Source: JAKAXG01 sp035702985 (GTDB taxonomy: Bacteria > Actinomycetota > Acidimicrobiia > Acidimicrobiales > Palsa-688). Taken from it: a DNA stretch of 12,167 nucleotides. The position numbers and the translations under genes are program-made. Below are positions 6,634-12,167 of this stretch, in pieces. The stretch covers positions 1-12,167 of the forward strand of contig DASSZD010000038.1 of assembly GCA_035702985.1 (NCBI GenBank). The letters are read 5' to 3'. How positions within the stretch are numbered: the stretch's first letter is position 1; the number at the start of each line of letters is the position of its first letter. The notes beneath the pieces are model-generated. The model worked only from the letters and a program-made list of their open reading frames with translations, did no database searches and was not told the origin of the DNA.

Positions 6634-6637
6634 CCGG

Positions 6638-6682
6638 CGGTCCGAGAATGCCCCGAAAGGGCCATACCCGAGGGGCGGACCG
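6638..6682 (+). other. Nested inverted-repeat structure in the divergent intergenic region
   Basis: Three nested stems can be drawn: CGGTCC (6638-6643) with GGACCG (6677-6682), GCCCC (6650-6654) with GGGGC (6672-6676), and GGG (6659-6661) with CCC (6667-6669) around a CCATA loop. A 6-base bulge on the left separates the outer and middle stems, while the right side is continuous. It could be the 5' domain of a small RNA, a leader element or a protein-binding site. Confidence 0.45.
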
Positions 6683-6779
6683 TTCCCTACCATCGCGGCC
6701 ACACCCCGATCCGCAGCAGGGTCGCAGATGCAATGGAGCATGTACGAAGCCCCGGGGTGCGGTTCAGTCATCGGGCAGA

Positions 6780-6809
6780 GGGGCCGGTCTCGGGGGGACC
6801 GGCCCCTTT
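6780..6809 (+). terminator. Strong hairpin followed by TTT, terminator-like
   Basis: A perfect 10-bp stem, GGGGCCGGTC (6780-6789) and GACCGGCCCC (6797-6806), encloses a 7-base loop and is followed by TTT on the plus strand. It ends 15 bases before the dehydrogenase start. No plus-strand protein gene lies upstream for over 4 kb, so if it terminates anything it is either an unannotated small RNA or read-through. The short T run is typical of high-GC actinobacteria. Confidence 0.5.
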
Positions 6810-6812
6810 CCG

Positions 6813-6818
6813 TACCCT
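6813..6818 (+). promoter_or_regulatory. Candidate -10 for a leaderless dehydrogenase transcript
   Basis: TACCCT fits the actinobacterial TANNNT pattern and ends 6 bases before the A of the dehydrogenase ATG. No Shine-Dalgarno sequence separates them. This geometry is the one known for leaderless mRNAs, which are common in Actinobacteria. No good -35 is present. Confidence 0.35.
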
Positions 6819-6824
6819 TGAACC

Positions 6825-7574
6825 ATGACCAACCGTGGGATCGCTGTCGTAACCGGGGCCTCGAGCGGGATCGGGGCGGCCGTCGCCCGCCGCCTGGCCG
6901 CGGAGGGATTCGAGGTGGTGCTGGGCGCCCGGCGGGCCGGACGGATCTCGGCCCTGGCTGCCGAGATCGGGGCGGGGGCGCGCGGCGCCGTCCTGGATGT
7001 CACCGACCAGGAGTCGGTCGACCGGTTCTGCTCCGAGGTCGGCCCCGAGTGCCGGCTGCTGGTCAACAACGCCGGCGGGGCCCTCGGCCGTGAACCCGTC
7101 GCCGAGGCCGACGACGACAAGTGGCGCACCATGTACGAGACCAACGTCATGGGCCTCATGCGCATGACCCGGGCCCTGCTACCCCGCCTGCTGGCCTCCG
7201 GCGACGGCCACATCATCAACATCGGGTCCATCGCCGCCTTCGAGACCTACGCCGGCGGCGGGGGGTACAACGCCGCCAAGCACGCCGTGCGGGCGGTGAA
7301 CGACGTGCTGCGCATCGAGCTGGTCGGCCGACCGGTGCGGGTCACCGAGATCGACCCGGGCATGGTCGAGACGGAGTTCTCGCTGGTCCGCTTCGACGGA
7401 GACCAGGACCGGGCCGACGCGGTGTACGAGGGGATGAAGCCGCTCAGCGCCGACGACGTGGCCGACGTGATCGCCTTCGCCGCCACCCGGCCCAGTCACG
7501 TGGACATCGACCAGGTGGTCGTGCGCCCCCGGGACCAGGCCCGGTCGTGGCTGGTGCACCGCCAGGACGGCTGA
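6825..7574 (+). CDS. ydfG: YdfG-like NADP-dependent short-chain dehydrogenase (3-hydroxy acid/serine dehydrogenase type)
   Basis: A 249-residue classical short-chain dehydrogenase. The Rossmann motif is TGASSGIG (10-17), the structural NNAG is at 81-84, N107 is the catalytic asparagine, S135 the catalytic serine, and Y148 with K152 the YxxxK pair. Arginines R36-R37 after the second beta strand favour NADP over NAD. The C-terminus, with D-P-G-M-V-E-T-E-F, VRFDGD and a closing VHR, resembles Escherichia coli YdfG (248 residues), which oxidises L-allo-threonine, L-serine and 3-hydroxy acids; it also acts in malonic semialdehyde reduction. That substrate range is inferred by resemblance. The ATG has no ribosome binding site and probably starts a leaderless message. 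The gene stands alone on its strand, facing a flavin-binding protein gene tail to tail. Confidence 0.88.
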   Translation: MTNRGIAVVTGASSGIGAAVARRLAAEGFEVVLGARRAGRISALAAEIGAGARGAVLDVTDQESVDRFCSEVGPECRLLVNNAGGALGREPVAEADDDKWRTMYETNVMGLMRMTRALLPRLLASGDGHIINIGSIAAFETYAGGGGYNAAKHAVRAVNDVLRIELVGRPVRVTEIDPGMVETEFSLVRFDGDQDRADAVYEGMKPLSADDVADVIAFAATRPSHVDIDQVVVRPRDQARSWLVHRQDG

Positions 7575-7596
7575 CCGGCGCCGGCGTTCGGGAGGC

Positions 7597-7614
7597 GGGG
7601 CGGGGCGGGGCGGG
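7597..7614 (+). other. G-quadruplex-type motif downstream of the dehydrogenase
   Basis: Four G tracts (GGGG, GGGG, GGGG, GGG) separated by single C bases form a textbook intramolecular G-quadruplex pattern 23 bases after the dehydrogenase stop. The rest of the convergent gap (7575-7719) holds degenerate GTGGCCGGGC-like repeats and no gene or ordinary terminator. A 3' end or transcription-pausing role is possible. Confidence 0.5.
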
Positions 7615-7719
7615 CGTCTAGGCGACCGGGTGGCCGGGCCTCCGCCGGCTGCCAGGTAGCCGAGCCTCCGCGGGCGTCGAGGTGGCCGGGCGTCCGCCGC
7701 CGTCCGCATGGCCGGCCGT

Positions 7720-8130
7720 CTAAGTGGCCGGAGTGGGGCGACCGGCGGTGCGCAGCGGGCACAACTCAACGTGCCAGCCGGTGACGGCGATCGGCTCCAT
7801 GTGGGCGATTCGCCCGGCCCCGGTCGGGCAGGCCGGCAACGGGCCGGGGTCGGCCCGCAGGATCCCCTGGACGTGGACCGTCCACCCGGAGGACGTGGCC
7901 GGGTTGATCGACTCGACAGCGAACGCCACCACCACGTCCTCCAGCACCGGGTGGAAGGGGGCGTCGGGTCCGAGGCAGATGACGATCAGGCCGTCCTGCA
8001 CGTAGTACTGCACCGGCAGGACGACCGGCAGGGCCCGGGCCGAGAGGGCCACGAAACCGCACGCCGCGCCCTGCAGCCTGTCCCAGCACTCTGCCACCGA
8101 CATGTCGCCGGTGGCCGGGATCCTGCGCAC
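7720..8130 (-). CDS. Pyridoxamine 5'-phosphate oxidase-like flavin-binding split-barrel protein
   Basis: A short 136-residue protein of the FMN-binding split-barrel superfamily, closest by eye to the compact Pyridox_ox_2 group. Supporting segments are the first barrel strands around LPVVLPVQYYVQDGLIVI (34-51), VVVAFAVESINPATSSGW (66-83), and the following strand TVHVQGILRA (84-93). Members bind FMN, F420 or heme as dimers, and many have no assigned substrate; true PdxH activity is unlikely at this length. The GTG at 8130 is well supported by GAGGAGG ending 5 bases upstream. It lies 82 bases after the PAS-domain gene on the same strand and may be co-transcribed with it. Cysteines at 24, 52, 101 and 124 have no evident motif. 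Confidence 0.8.
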   Translation of the reverse strand: MRRIPATGDMSVAECWDRLQGAACGFVALSARALPVVLPVQYYVQDGLIVICLGPDAPFHPVLEDVVVAFAVESINPATSSGWTVHVQGILRADPGPLPACPTGAGRIAHMEPIAVTGWHVELCPLRTAGRPTPAT

Positions 8131-8212
8131 GGCGGCCTCCTCTGCTCGGCTCGGACCTCGATGGTTACGCCGGGCCGGGAGGCGACACAGAGACCAAGGT
8201 CCCTCTTGCCTG

Positions 8213-9040
8213 CTACTTCTTCACATGCGGGCCGGATCCGGCGAAAGCCATCCGGCGCAGGTCCTGGATGACCAGGTCCAGCTCCACCACGGCCGCTCCC
8301 CAGTGGTCGGCGCCCTGCCCGGCCGGGATGCGCCGGGCGGCGTGGTGGAGTTCCAGGCTGGCCCGGCTGAGGCGCTGGATGGCCTCGTCGACCACCGAGG
8401 CGGTCAGCACCACCCCGACCGGTGTGGGGCCCTCGGGGCCGGGCCCGTCGTAGGACATGCCGGCCAGGGCGATCAGCGCCCGGTGCACCCCCTGGCTGGC
8501 CTCCCCCAGCTGTATGGCCGACGGGGCGGCCCGGTCCGGGGGTCCTCCCGCCTGGTCGCCTGTGGCCGACCGCCAGAGGGCGTCGATGGCCCGGCTGGCC
8601 TCCTTGAGGAGGGGCAGCACGCCGTCATCGGGGACCGGTTCGCTGGCCGGCCCCCCCGACCTCCACAGGGCCACGGCCGCTCCGAGCACCGAGCCCCAGT
8701 CGTCGAAGCGGGGGTATACGGCCAGGTCGTACCAGCGGGCCTCGGCCGGGCTGTCGCAGGCCAGGGACAGGCTCCTCGGTGTCAGGAGGTCCCCGTCCAG
8801 GGCCGAGCAGATGGCGGCCCCGACGCTGGTGGAAGCCGGATCGCCGGCGGAGTCGCAGATCTCCAGGTACGACCGGCCCGGCCCGCACCGGTCGGGGTCG
8901 CCGCCGTTGGCCACGCAGAACAGGTTCCACTCCCCGTTGACCGACACGATCGTGCCGTCCCGGTCCAGACGGGCGATCTCCACGAAGGGAGCCGGCGTGG
9001 CCGGGCCCGCCCTTCTACGCGTGCCGATAGTTGACTGCAC
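8213..9040 (-). CDS. PAS-domain protein without a recognisable output domain
   Basis: A 275-residue soluble protein. Residues about 19-127 read as a PAS-like sensor fold: EIARLDRDGTIVSVNGEWNLF at the start, GRSYLEICDSA in the middle, and ARWYDLAVYP with a closing VLGAAVALW strand. This pattern (VN.EW..F...NGG, then Y.E.C) matches PAS modules fused to response-regulator or kinase parts in other bacteria. The second half (about 140-265) is predicted mainly helical, including VVDEAIQRLSRASLELHHAA, but I recognise no kinase, cyclase, ANTAR or DNA-binding motif there. The GTG at 9040 follows GGAGG (9050-9054) at 9 bases. The ligand and signalling partner are unknown. It precedes the flavin-binding protein gene and may form an operon with it. 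Confidence 0.7.
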   Translation of the reverse strand: MQSTIGTRRRAGPATPAPFVEIARLDRDGTIVSVNGEWNLFCVANGGDPDRCGPGRSYLEICDSAGDPASTSVGAAICSALDGDLLTPRSLSLACDSPAEARWYDLAVYPRFDDWGSVLGAAVALWRSGGPASEPVPDDGVLPLLKEASRAIDALWRSATGDQAGGPPDRAAPSAIQLGEASQGVHRALIALAGMSYDGPGPEGPTPVGVVLTASVVDEAIQRLSRASLELHHAARRIPAGQGADHWGAAVVELDLVIQDLRRMAFAGSGPHVKK

Positions 9041-9132
9041 CGCAACCCCCCTCCGGGCCGACCGCTCGTACGCGGCTCGGCCTCATCGGGTCCCTGTCCC
9101 CAAGTTTGACCCATTGGTGGGGCTATGTCGAG

Positions 9133-9221
9133 CGGAGAGGGGGGGATTTGAACCCCCGGACCCGGTCTCCCAAGTCAACTCATTAGCAGTGAGTCCGATT
9201 CGGCCGCTCTCGCACCTCTCC
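9133..9221 (-). tRNA. tRNA-Ser (anticodon GCT)
   Basis: The minus strand folds into a complete class II tRNA of 89 bases. The acceptor arms are GGAGAGG and CCTCTCC with discriminator G, and the anticodon stem ACTCA/TGAGT encloses CTGCTAA with anticodon GCT (9185-9187). A long variable arm follows, and the T arm is GGGGG-TTCAAAT-CCCCC. The long variable arm and the discriminator G fit serine. The 3' CCA is not encoded. A TACAGT at 9232-9237 could be its -10. It reads AGC/AGU codons. Confidence 0.95.
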
Positions 9222-9354
9222 TCGGCCGGACACTGTAGCGCGCAGGCCGGTTCCGCCCCGGCCCGCCATGGCCGTCCGGAAACGGGGAAGCGGGTGCACG
9301 CATATCAATCGGAACGGCGGGCCGGCCCGGGGGCCCGTCGACGGCCCGGTCGGC

Positions 9355-9786
9355 TCAGGACATGCGGGCGGCGGCGGCCCGGCAGTCGGGGCAGCGGCCC
9401 CGGAACACGATGTCGGTGTCGAGCAGCTCGAACCCGTGCTGCTGGCCGGGCGGCAGCGCCAGGCCCTCGGTGCCCACGGGAGTGACGTCGCGCAGGGCCC
9501 CGCAGCCGACGCAGTACAGGTGGTGGTGGGCGGCGGTGGTGTTGGGGTCGTAGCGCTTGGGGCCGTCCCCGGTGGAGATCTCGAGCACCTCGCCCATGCC
9601 CACCAGCTCGTTGAGGGTGTTGTACACGGTGGCCAGGCTGATCTCGGGCAGGACCCGCTGAGCCCGGCTGTAGACCGCGTCGGCCGTCAGGTGGATGTGC
9701 TCACCGGCCAGCACCTCGGCCACGGCCCGTCGCTGGGCGGTGAGCCGCCAACCCCGGTCCCTCAGCCTCTGGACCAACTCGCTGAT
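9355..9786 (-). CDS. PerR/CatR-like Fur-family peroxide-responsive repressor
   Basis: A Fur-family metalloregulator of about 143 residues, divergent from katG. The N-terminal winged helix carries RLTAQRRAVAEVL and the recognition region ISLATVYNTL. Numbering from the downstream TTG, the regulatory metal ligands align with Bacillus subtilis PerR: H29, D77, H84, H86 and D97. The aspartate at D97 (PerR D104) is typical of the peroxide-sensing branch, where iron-catalysed oxidation of histidine releases DNA. Structural zinc pairs are C89/C92 and C129/C132. It probably represses katG and itself through the shared operator at 9851-9866. The start is odd: the only good ribosome binding site, GAGGAGG, lies 5 bases before an ATC codon (9784-9786), giving (M)SELVQRL as in relatives I remember. 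The alternative, TTG at 9777, has the site 14 bases away. Confidence 0.9.
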   Translation of the reverse strand: MSELVQRLRDRGWRLTAQRRAVAEVLAGEHIHLTADAVYSRAQRVLPEISLATVYNTLNELVGMGEVLEISTGDGPKRYDPNTTAAHHHLYCVGCGALRDVTPVGTEGLALPPGQQHGFELLDTDIVFRGRCPDCRAAAARMS

Positions 9787-9850
9787 GGTTGCCTCCTCGG
9801 ACTCCGCTGCCAGGAGGTTATCCGGGACGAAGTACTGGACGGGTTCTCAC

Positions 9851-9866
9851 TCTTGACTCATTCTAA
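9851..9866. promoter_or_regulatory. Fur/PerR-box-like operator with the regulator's -10
   Basis: TCTTGACTCATTCTAA is the most AT-rich stretch between the divergent regulator and katG. It resembles, from memory, the TCTTGACTnATTC sequence upstream of mycobacterial furA-katG that FurA binds. It overlaps the katG -35, and its complement supplies TAGAAT (9860-9865) as a -10 for the regulator. A bound repressor would therefore block both promoters. Confidence 0.5.
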
Positions 9867-9881
9867 CCCGGTGGGTAGCGT
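9853..9881 (+). promoter_or_regulatory. katG promoter
   Basis: The -35 TTGACT (9853-9858) and -10 TAGCGT (9876-9881) are separated by exactly 17 bases. Transcription would start near 9888, giving a leader of roughly 78 bases before the katG GTG. The -35 lies inside the Fur-box-like operator. Confidence 0.6.
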
Positions 9882-9965
9882 GCGGACACGGAGGCAGGGG
9901 GGCTGCGTGGACGGCTCTTCTGGGCGCAGAAAGCCGTTGGACGGCAGAACAGGAGATGGAGCGAC

Positions 9966-12167
9966 GTGTCCGAGCGCGGCAGCGACAGCGAGAACCCGGC
10001 AATCCCACACCCGACCCCGGCGGCCCACCGGCCCATGTCCAACCAGGACTGGTGGCCCAACCAGGTCAACCTGCAGCCCCTCCGCCAGCACGCCCGGACA
10101 TCCAATCCGCTCGGTGAGGGGTTCGACTACGCCGAGGAGTTCAAGACCCTCGATGTCGAGGCTCTGCGGCGCGACGTCATCGAGGTGATGACCACCTCCC
10201 AGGAGTGGTGGCCCGCCGACTACGGCCACTACGGGCCGCTCTTTGTCCGGATGACCTGGCACGCGGCGGGCACCTACCGCATCCACGACGGGCGGGGCGG
10301 GGGAGGGACCGGAGCCCAGCGGTTCGCCCCCATCAACAGCTGGCCCGACAACGCCAACCTGGACAAGGCCCGCCGGCTGCTGTGGCCGGTGAAGCAGAAG
10401 TACGGCCGGAAGATCTCCTGGGCCGACCTGATCATCTTCGCCGGCAACTGCGCCTACGAAGCGATGGGGTTCCAGACCTTCGGCTTCGGGTTCGGCCGGG
10501 AGGACATGTGGGAACCCGACGAGATCTTCTGGGGCCCGGAGGACACCTGGCTGGGCGACGAGCGCTACAGCGGCGAACGGGACCTGGCCAACCCCCTCGG
10601 CGCGGTGCAGATGGGCCTGATCTACGTCAACCCCGAGGGCCCCAACGGCCACCCCGACCCGCTGGCCGCCGCCCGGGACATCCGCGAGACGTTCCGGCGC
10701 ATGGCCATGGACGACGAGGAGACGGTGGCGTTGATCGTCGGCGGCCACACCGTGGGCAAGACCCACGGCGCCGTCAGCGCCGAATACGTCGGGCCGGACC
10801 CGGAGGGCGCCCCGATAGAGCAGCAGGGCCTGGGCTGGCGGAACACCTTCGGCACCGGCACCGGCGACGACGCCATGACCAGCGGGCTGGAAGGGGCGTG
10901 GACCACCGAGCCCACCAGGTGGGACAACGGGTTCCTGGACAACCTCTACAACTACGACTGGGAGCTCACCACCAGCCCGGCCGGGGCCAAGCAGTGGACC
11001 CCCACCGATCCGGCCGCCCGCACCACCGTGCCCGACGCCCACGACCCGTCCAAGCGGCACGCCCCGATGATGCTGACCACCGACCTGGCCTTGAAGCTGG
11101 ACCCCGTCTACGGGCCCATCTCCAAGCGTTTCCACGAGCACCCCGAGGAGCTGGCCGACGCCTTCGCCAGGGCCTGGTACAAGCTGCTGCACCGGGACAT
11201 GGGCCCGGTGTCGCGCTACCTCGGCCCGTGGGTGCCCGAGCCGCAGCTGTGGCAGGACCCCGTCCCCGCCGTCGACCACGAACTGATCGGCGGAGAGGAC
11301 ATCGCCGCCCTCAAGGCCCGCCTCCTGGCGTCGGGGCTGTCCGTCCCCCAGCTGGTCTCCACCGCCTGGGCGGCGGCTGCCAGCTTCCGGGGTACCGACA
11401 AGCGGGGCGGGGCCCACGGGGGGCGGATCCGCCTGGCGCCCCAGAGGGACTGGGAGGTCAACGACCCGACCGAGCTGGCCAAGGTGGTGCAGACCATCGA
11501 GCAGATCCAGCAGGACTTCAACCGTTCCCAGTCCGGAGGAAAAAGGGTGTCCTTCGCCGACCTGGTCGTCCTCGGTGGCTGCGCCGGGGTGGAGCAGGCG
11601 GCGCGCAATGCCGGTCACGACGTCAAGGTCCCGTTCACGCCCGGGCGCGGCGACGCGTCACAGGAGCAGACCGACGTGGAGTCGTTCTCGGTGCTCGAAC
11701 CGGCGGCCGACGGGTTCCGCAACTACCTGCGGGCCGGGGAGAAGCGGCAGCCGGAGAGCCTGCTCGTGGACCGGGCCGACCTGCTCGGCCTGACCGCCCC
11801 GGAGATGACCGTCCTGGTGGGCGGCATGCGGGCCCTCAACGCCAACTTCGGGCAGTCCGGCCACGGGGTGCTGACCGACCGGCCCGGCACGTTGACCAAC
11901 GACTTCTTCGTGAACCTGCTCGACATGGGCACCGAGTGGAAGGCGGCGGCCACGGCCGAGAACGTCTACGAGGGCCGGGACCGGGCCAGCGGTCAGGCCC
12001 GCTGGACGGCCACCGCGGTGGACCTGGTGTTCGGCGCCAACTCCCAGCTGCGGGCCATCTGCGAGGTGTACGCCGCCGGCGACGGGCAGGACCGGTTCGT
12101 GGCCGACTTCGTGGCGGCGTGGGACAAGGTCATGAACCTCGACCGCTTCGACCTCCGCTCGGCCTAG
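9966..12167 (+). CDS. katG: Catalase-peroxidase (hydroperoxidase I)
   Basis: A complete 733-residue bifunctional heme catalase-peroxidase with N- and C-terminal peroxidase-like halves, close to the 740 residues of Mycobacterium tuberculosis KatG. Active-site residues map with a constant offset: R95, W98 and H99 on the distal side (RMTWH), Y220 and M246, which with W98 form the Met-Tyr-Trp adduct needed for catalase activity, proximal H261 (GGHTVGKTHG), W312, D373, and the mobile arginine R410 (HRDMGPV). S306 corresponds to the M. tuberculosis S315 position. The enzyme removes hydrogen peroxide in the cytoplasm. It starts with GTG behind AGGAG (9951-9955), 10 bases upstream. Its promoter overlaps a Fur-box-like site shared with the divergent PerR-like gene, implying induction by peroxide. 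The TAG stop ends the window, so its terminator is not visible. Confidence 0.98.
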   Translation: MSERGSDSENPAIPHPTPAAHRPMSNQDWWPNQVNLQPLRQHARTSNPLGEGFDYAEEFKTLDVEALRRDVIEVMTTSQEWWPADYGHYGPLFVRMTWHAAGTYRIHDGRGGGGTGAQRFAPINSWPDNANLDKARRLLWPVKQKYGRKISWADLIIFAGNCAYEAMGFQTFGFGFGREDMWEPDEIFWGPEDTWLGDERYSGERDLANPLGAVQMGLIYVNPEGPNGHPDPLAAARDIRETFRRMAMDDEETVALIVGGHTVGKTHGAVSAEYVGPDPEGAPIEQQGLGWRNTFGTGTGDDAMTSGLEGAWTTEPTRWDNGFLDNLYNYDWELTTSPAGAKQWTPTDPAARTTVPDAHDPSKRHAPMMLTTDLALKLDPVYGPISKRFHEHPEELADAFARAWYKLLHRDMGPVSRYLGPWVPEPQLWQDPVPAVDHELIGGEDIAALKARLLASGLSVPQLVSTAWAAAASFRGTDKRGGAHGGRIRLAPQRDWEVNDPTELAKVVQTIEQIQQDFNRSQSGGKRVSFADLVVLGGCAGVEQAARNAGHDVKVPFTPGRGDASQEQTDVESFSVLEPAADGFRNYLRAGEKRQPESLLVDRADLLGLTAPEMTVLVGGMRALNANFGQSGHGVLTDRPGTLTNDFFVNLLDMGTEWKAAATAENVYEGRDRASGQARWTATAVDLVFGANSQLRAICEVYAAGDGQDRFVADFVAAWDKVMNLDRFDLRSA

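Noticed and set aside
9858..11618. Open frame of 586 codons antisense to katG
   Set aside because: The composition is Gly/Val/Pro-rich without motifs, and katG on the other strand is unambiguous. A frame kept open by high-GC codon use.

Overview
The window is about 70% GC and gene-dense. It looks like an actinobacterial chromosome, most likely from the class Acidimicrobiia. Three things support this: GTG starts are frequent; a CatR/PerR-type regulator lies next to katG; and a secreted protein carries roughly 41-residue repeats ending in DGG(I/V)FxFG...FxGS, which I associate from memory with secreted proteins of Acidimicrobiia. The lineage call is inference.

Layout, left to right. An RsbW-like ATP-binding protein (117-587, +) is followed by a gap of about 310 bases with short tandem repeats and a probable promoter, then a 12-TM sugar-transporter-type MFS permease (898-2511, +). 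The permease converges on a secreted NlpC/P60 hydrolase (2888-4138, -). The 376 bases between them hold three copies of a perfect 31-bp repeat, each able to form a hairpin, and a low-complexity tract. Further right on the minus strand are an amidase-signature hydrolase (4397-5821) and a membrane-anchored YceI-domain protein (5833-6588), which are 11 bases apart and probably one operon. A divergent intergenic region (6589-6824) carries two strong inverted-repeat structures and leads into a YdfG-like NADP-dependent short-chain dehydrogenase (6825-7574, +). That gene converges on a small flavin-binding split-barrel protein (7720-8130, -), which lies downstream of a PAS-domain protein (8213-9040, -). 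A tRNA-Ser(GCT) gene (9133-9221, -) follows. The window closes with a divergent oxidative-stress module: a PerR-like Fur-family repressor (9355-9786, -) and a complete catalase-peroxidase katG (9966-12167, +), whose stop codon is the last codon of the window.

The clearest functional unit is perR/katG. Its divergent promoters share a Fur-box-like sequence that overlaps the katG -35 and supplies a -10 for the regulator. The other genes look like housekeeping or accessory metabolism and envelope functions without an evident shared pathway. I found no CRISPR array, insertion sequence, phage gene or toxin-antitoxin pair. I see no convincing new multi-gene system. The most interesting residual signals are the repeat cluster at 2550-2779, the possible non-coding RNA at 6638-6809, and the apparent ATC start codon of the PerR-like regulator.
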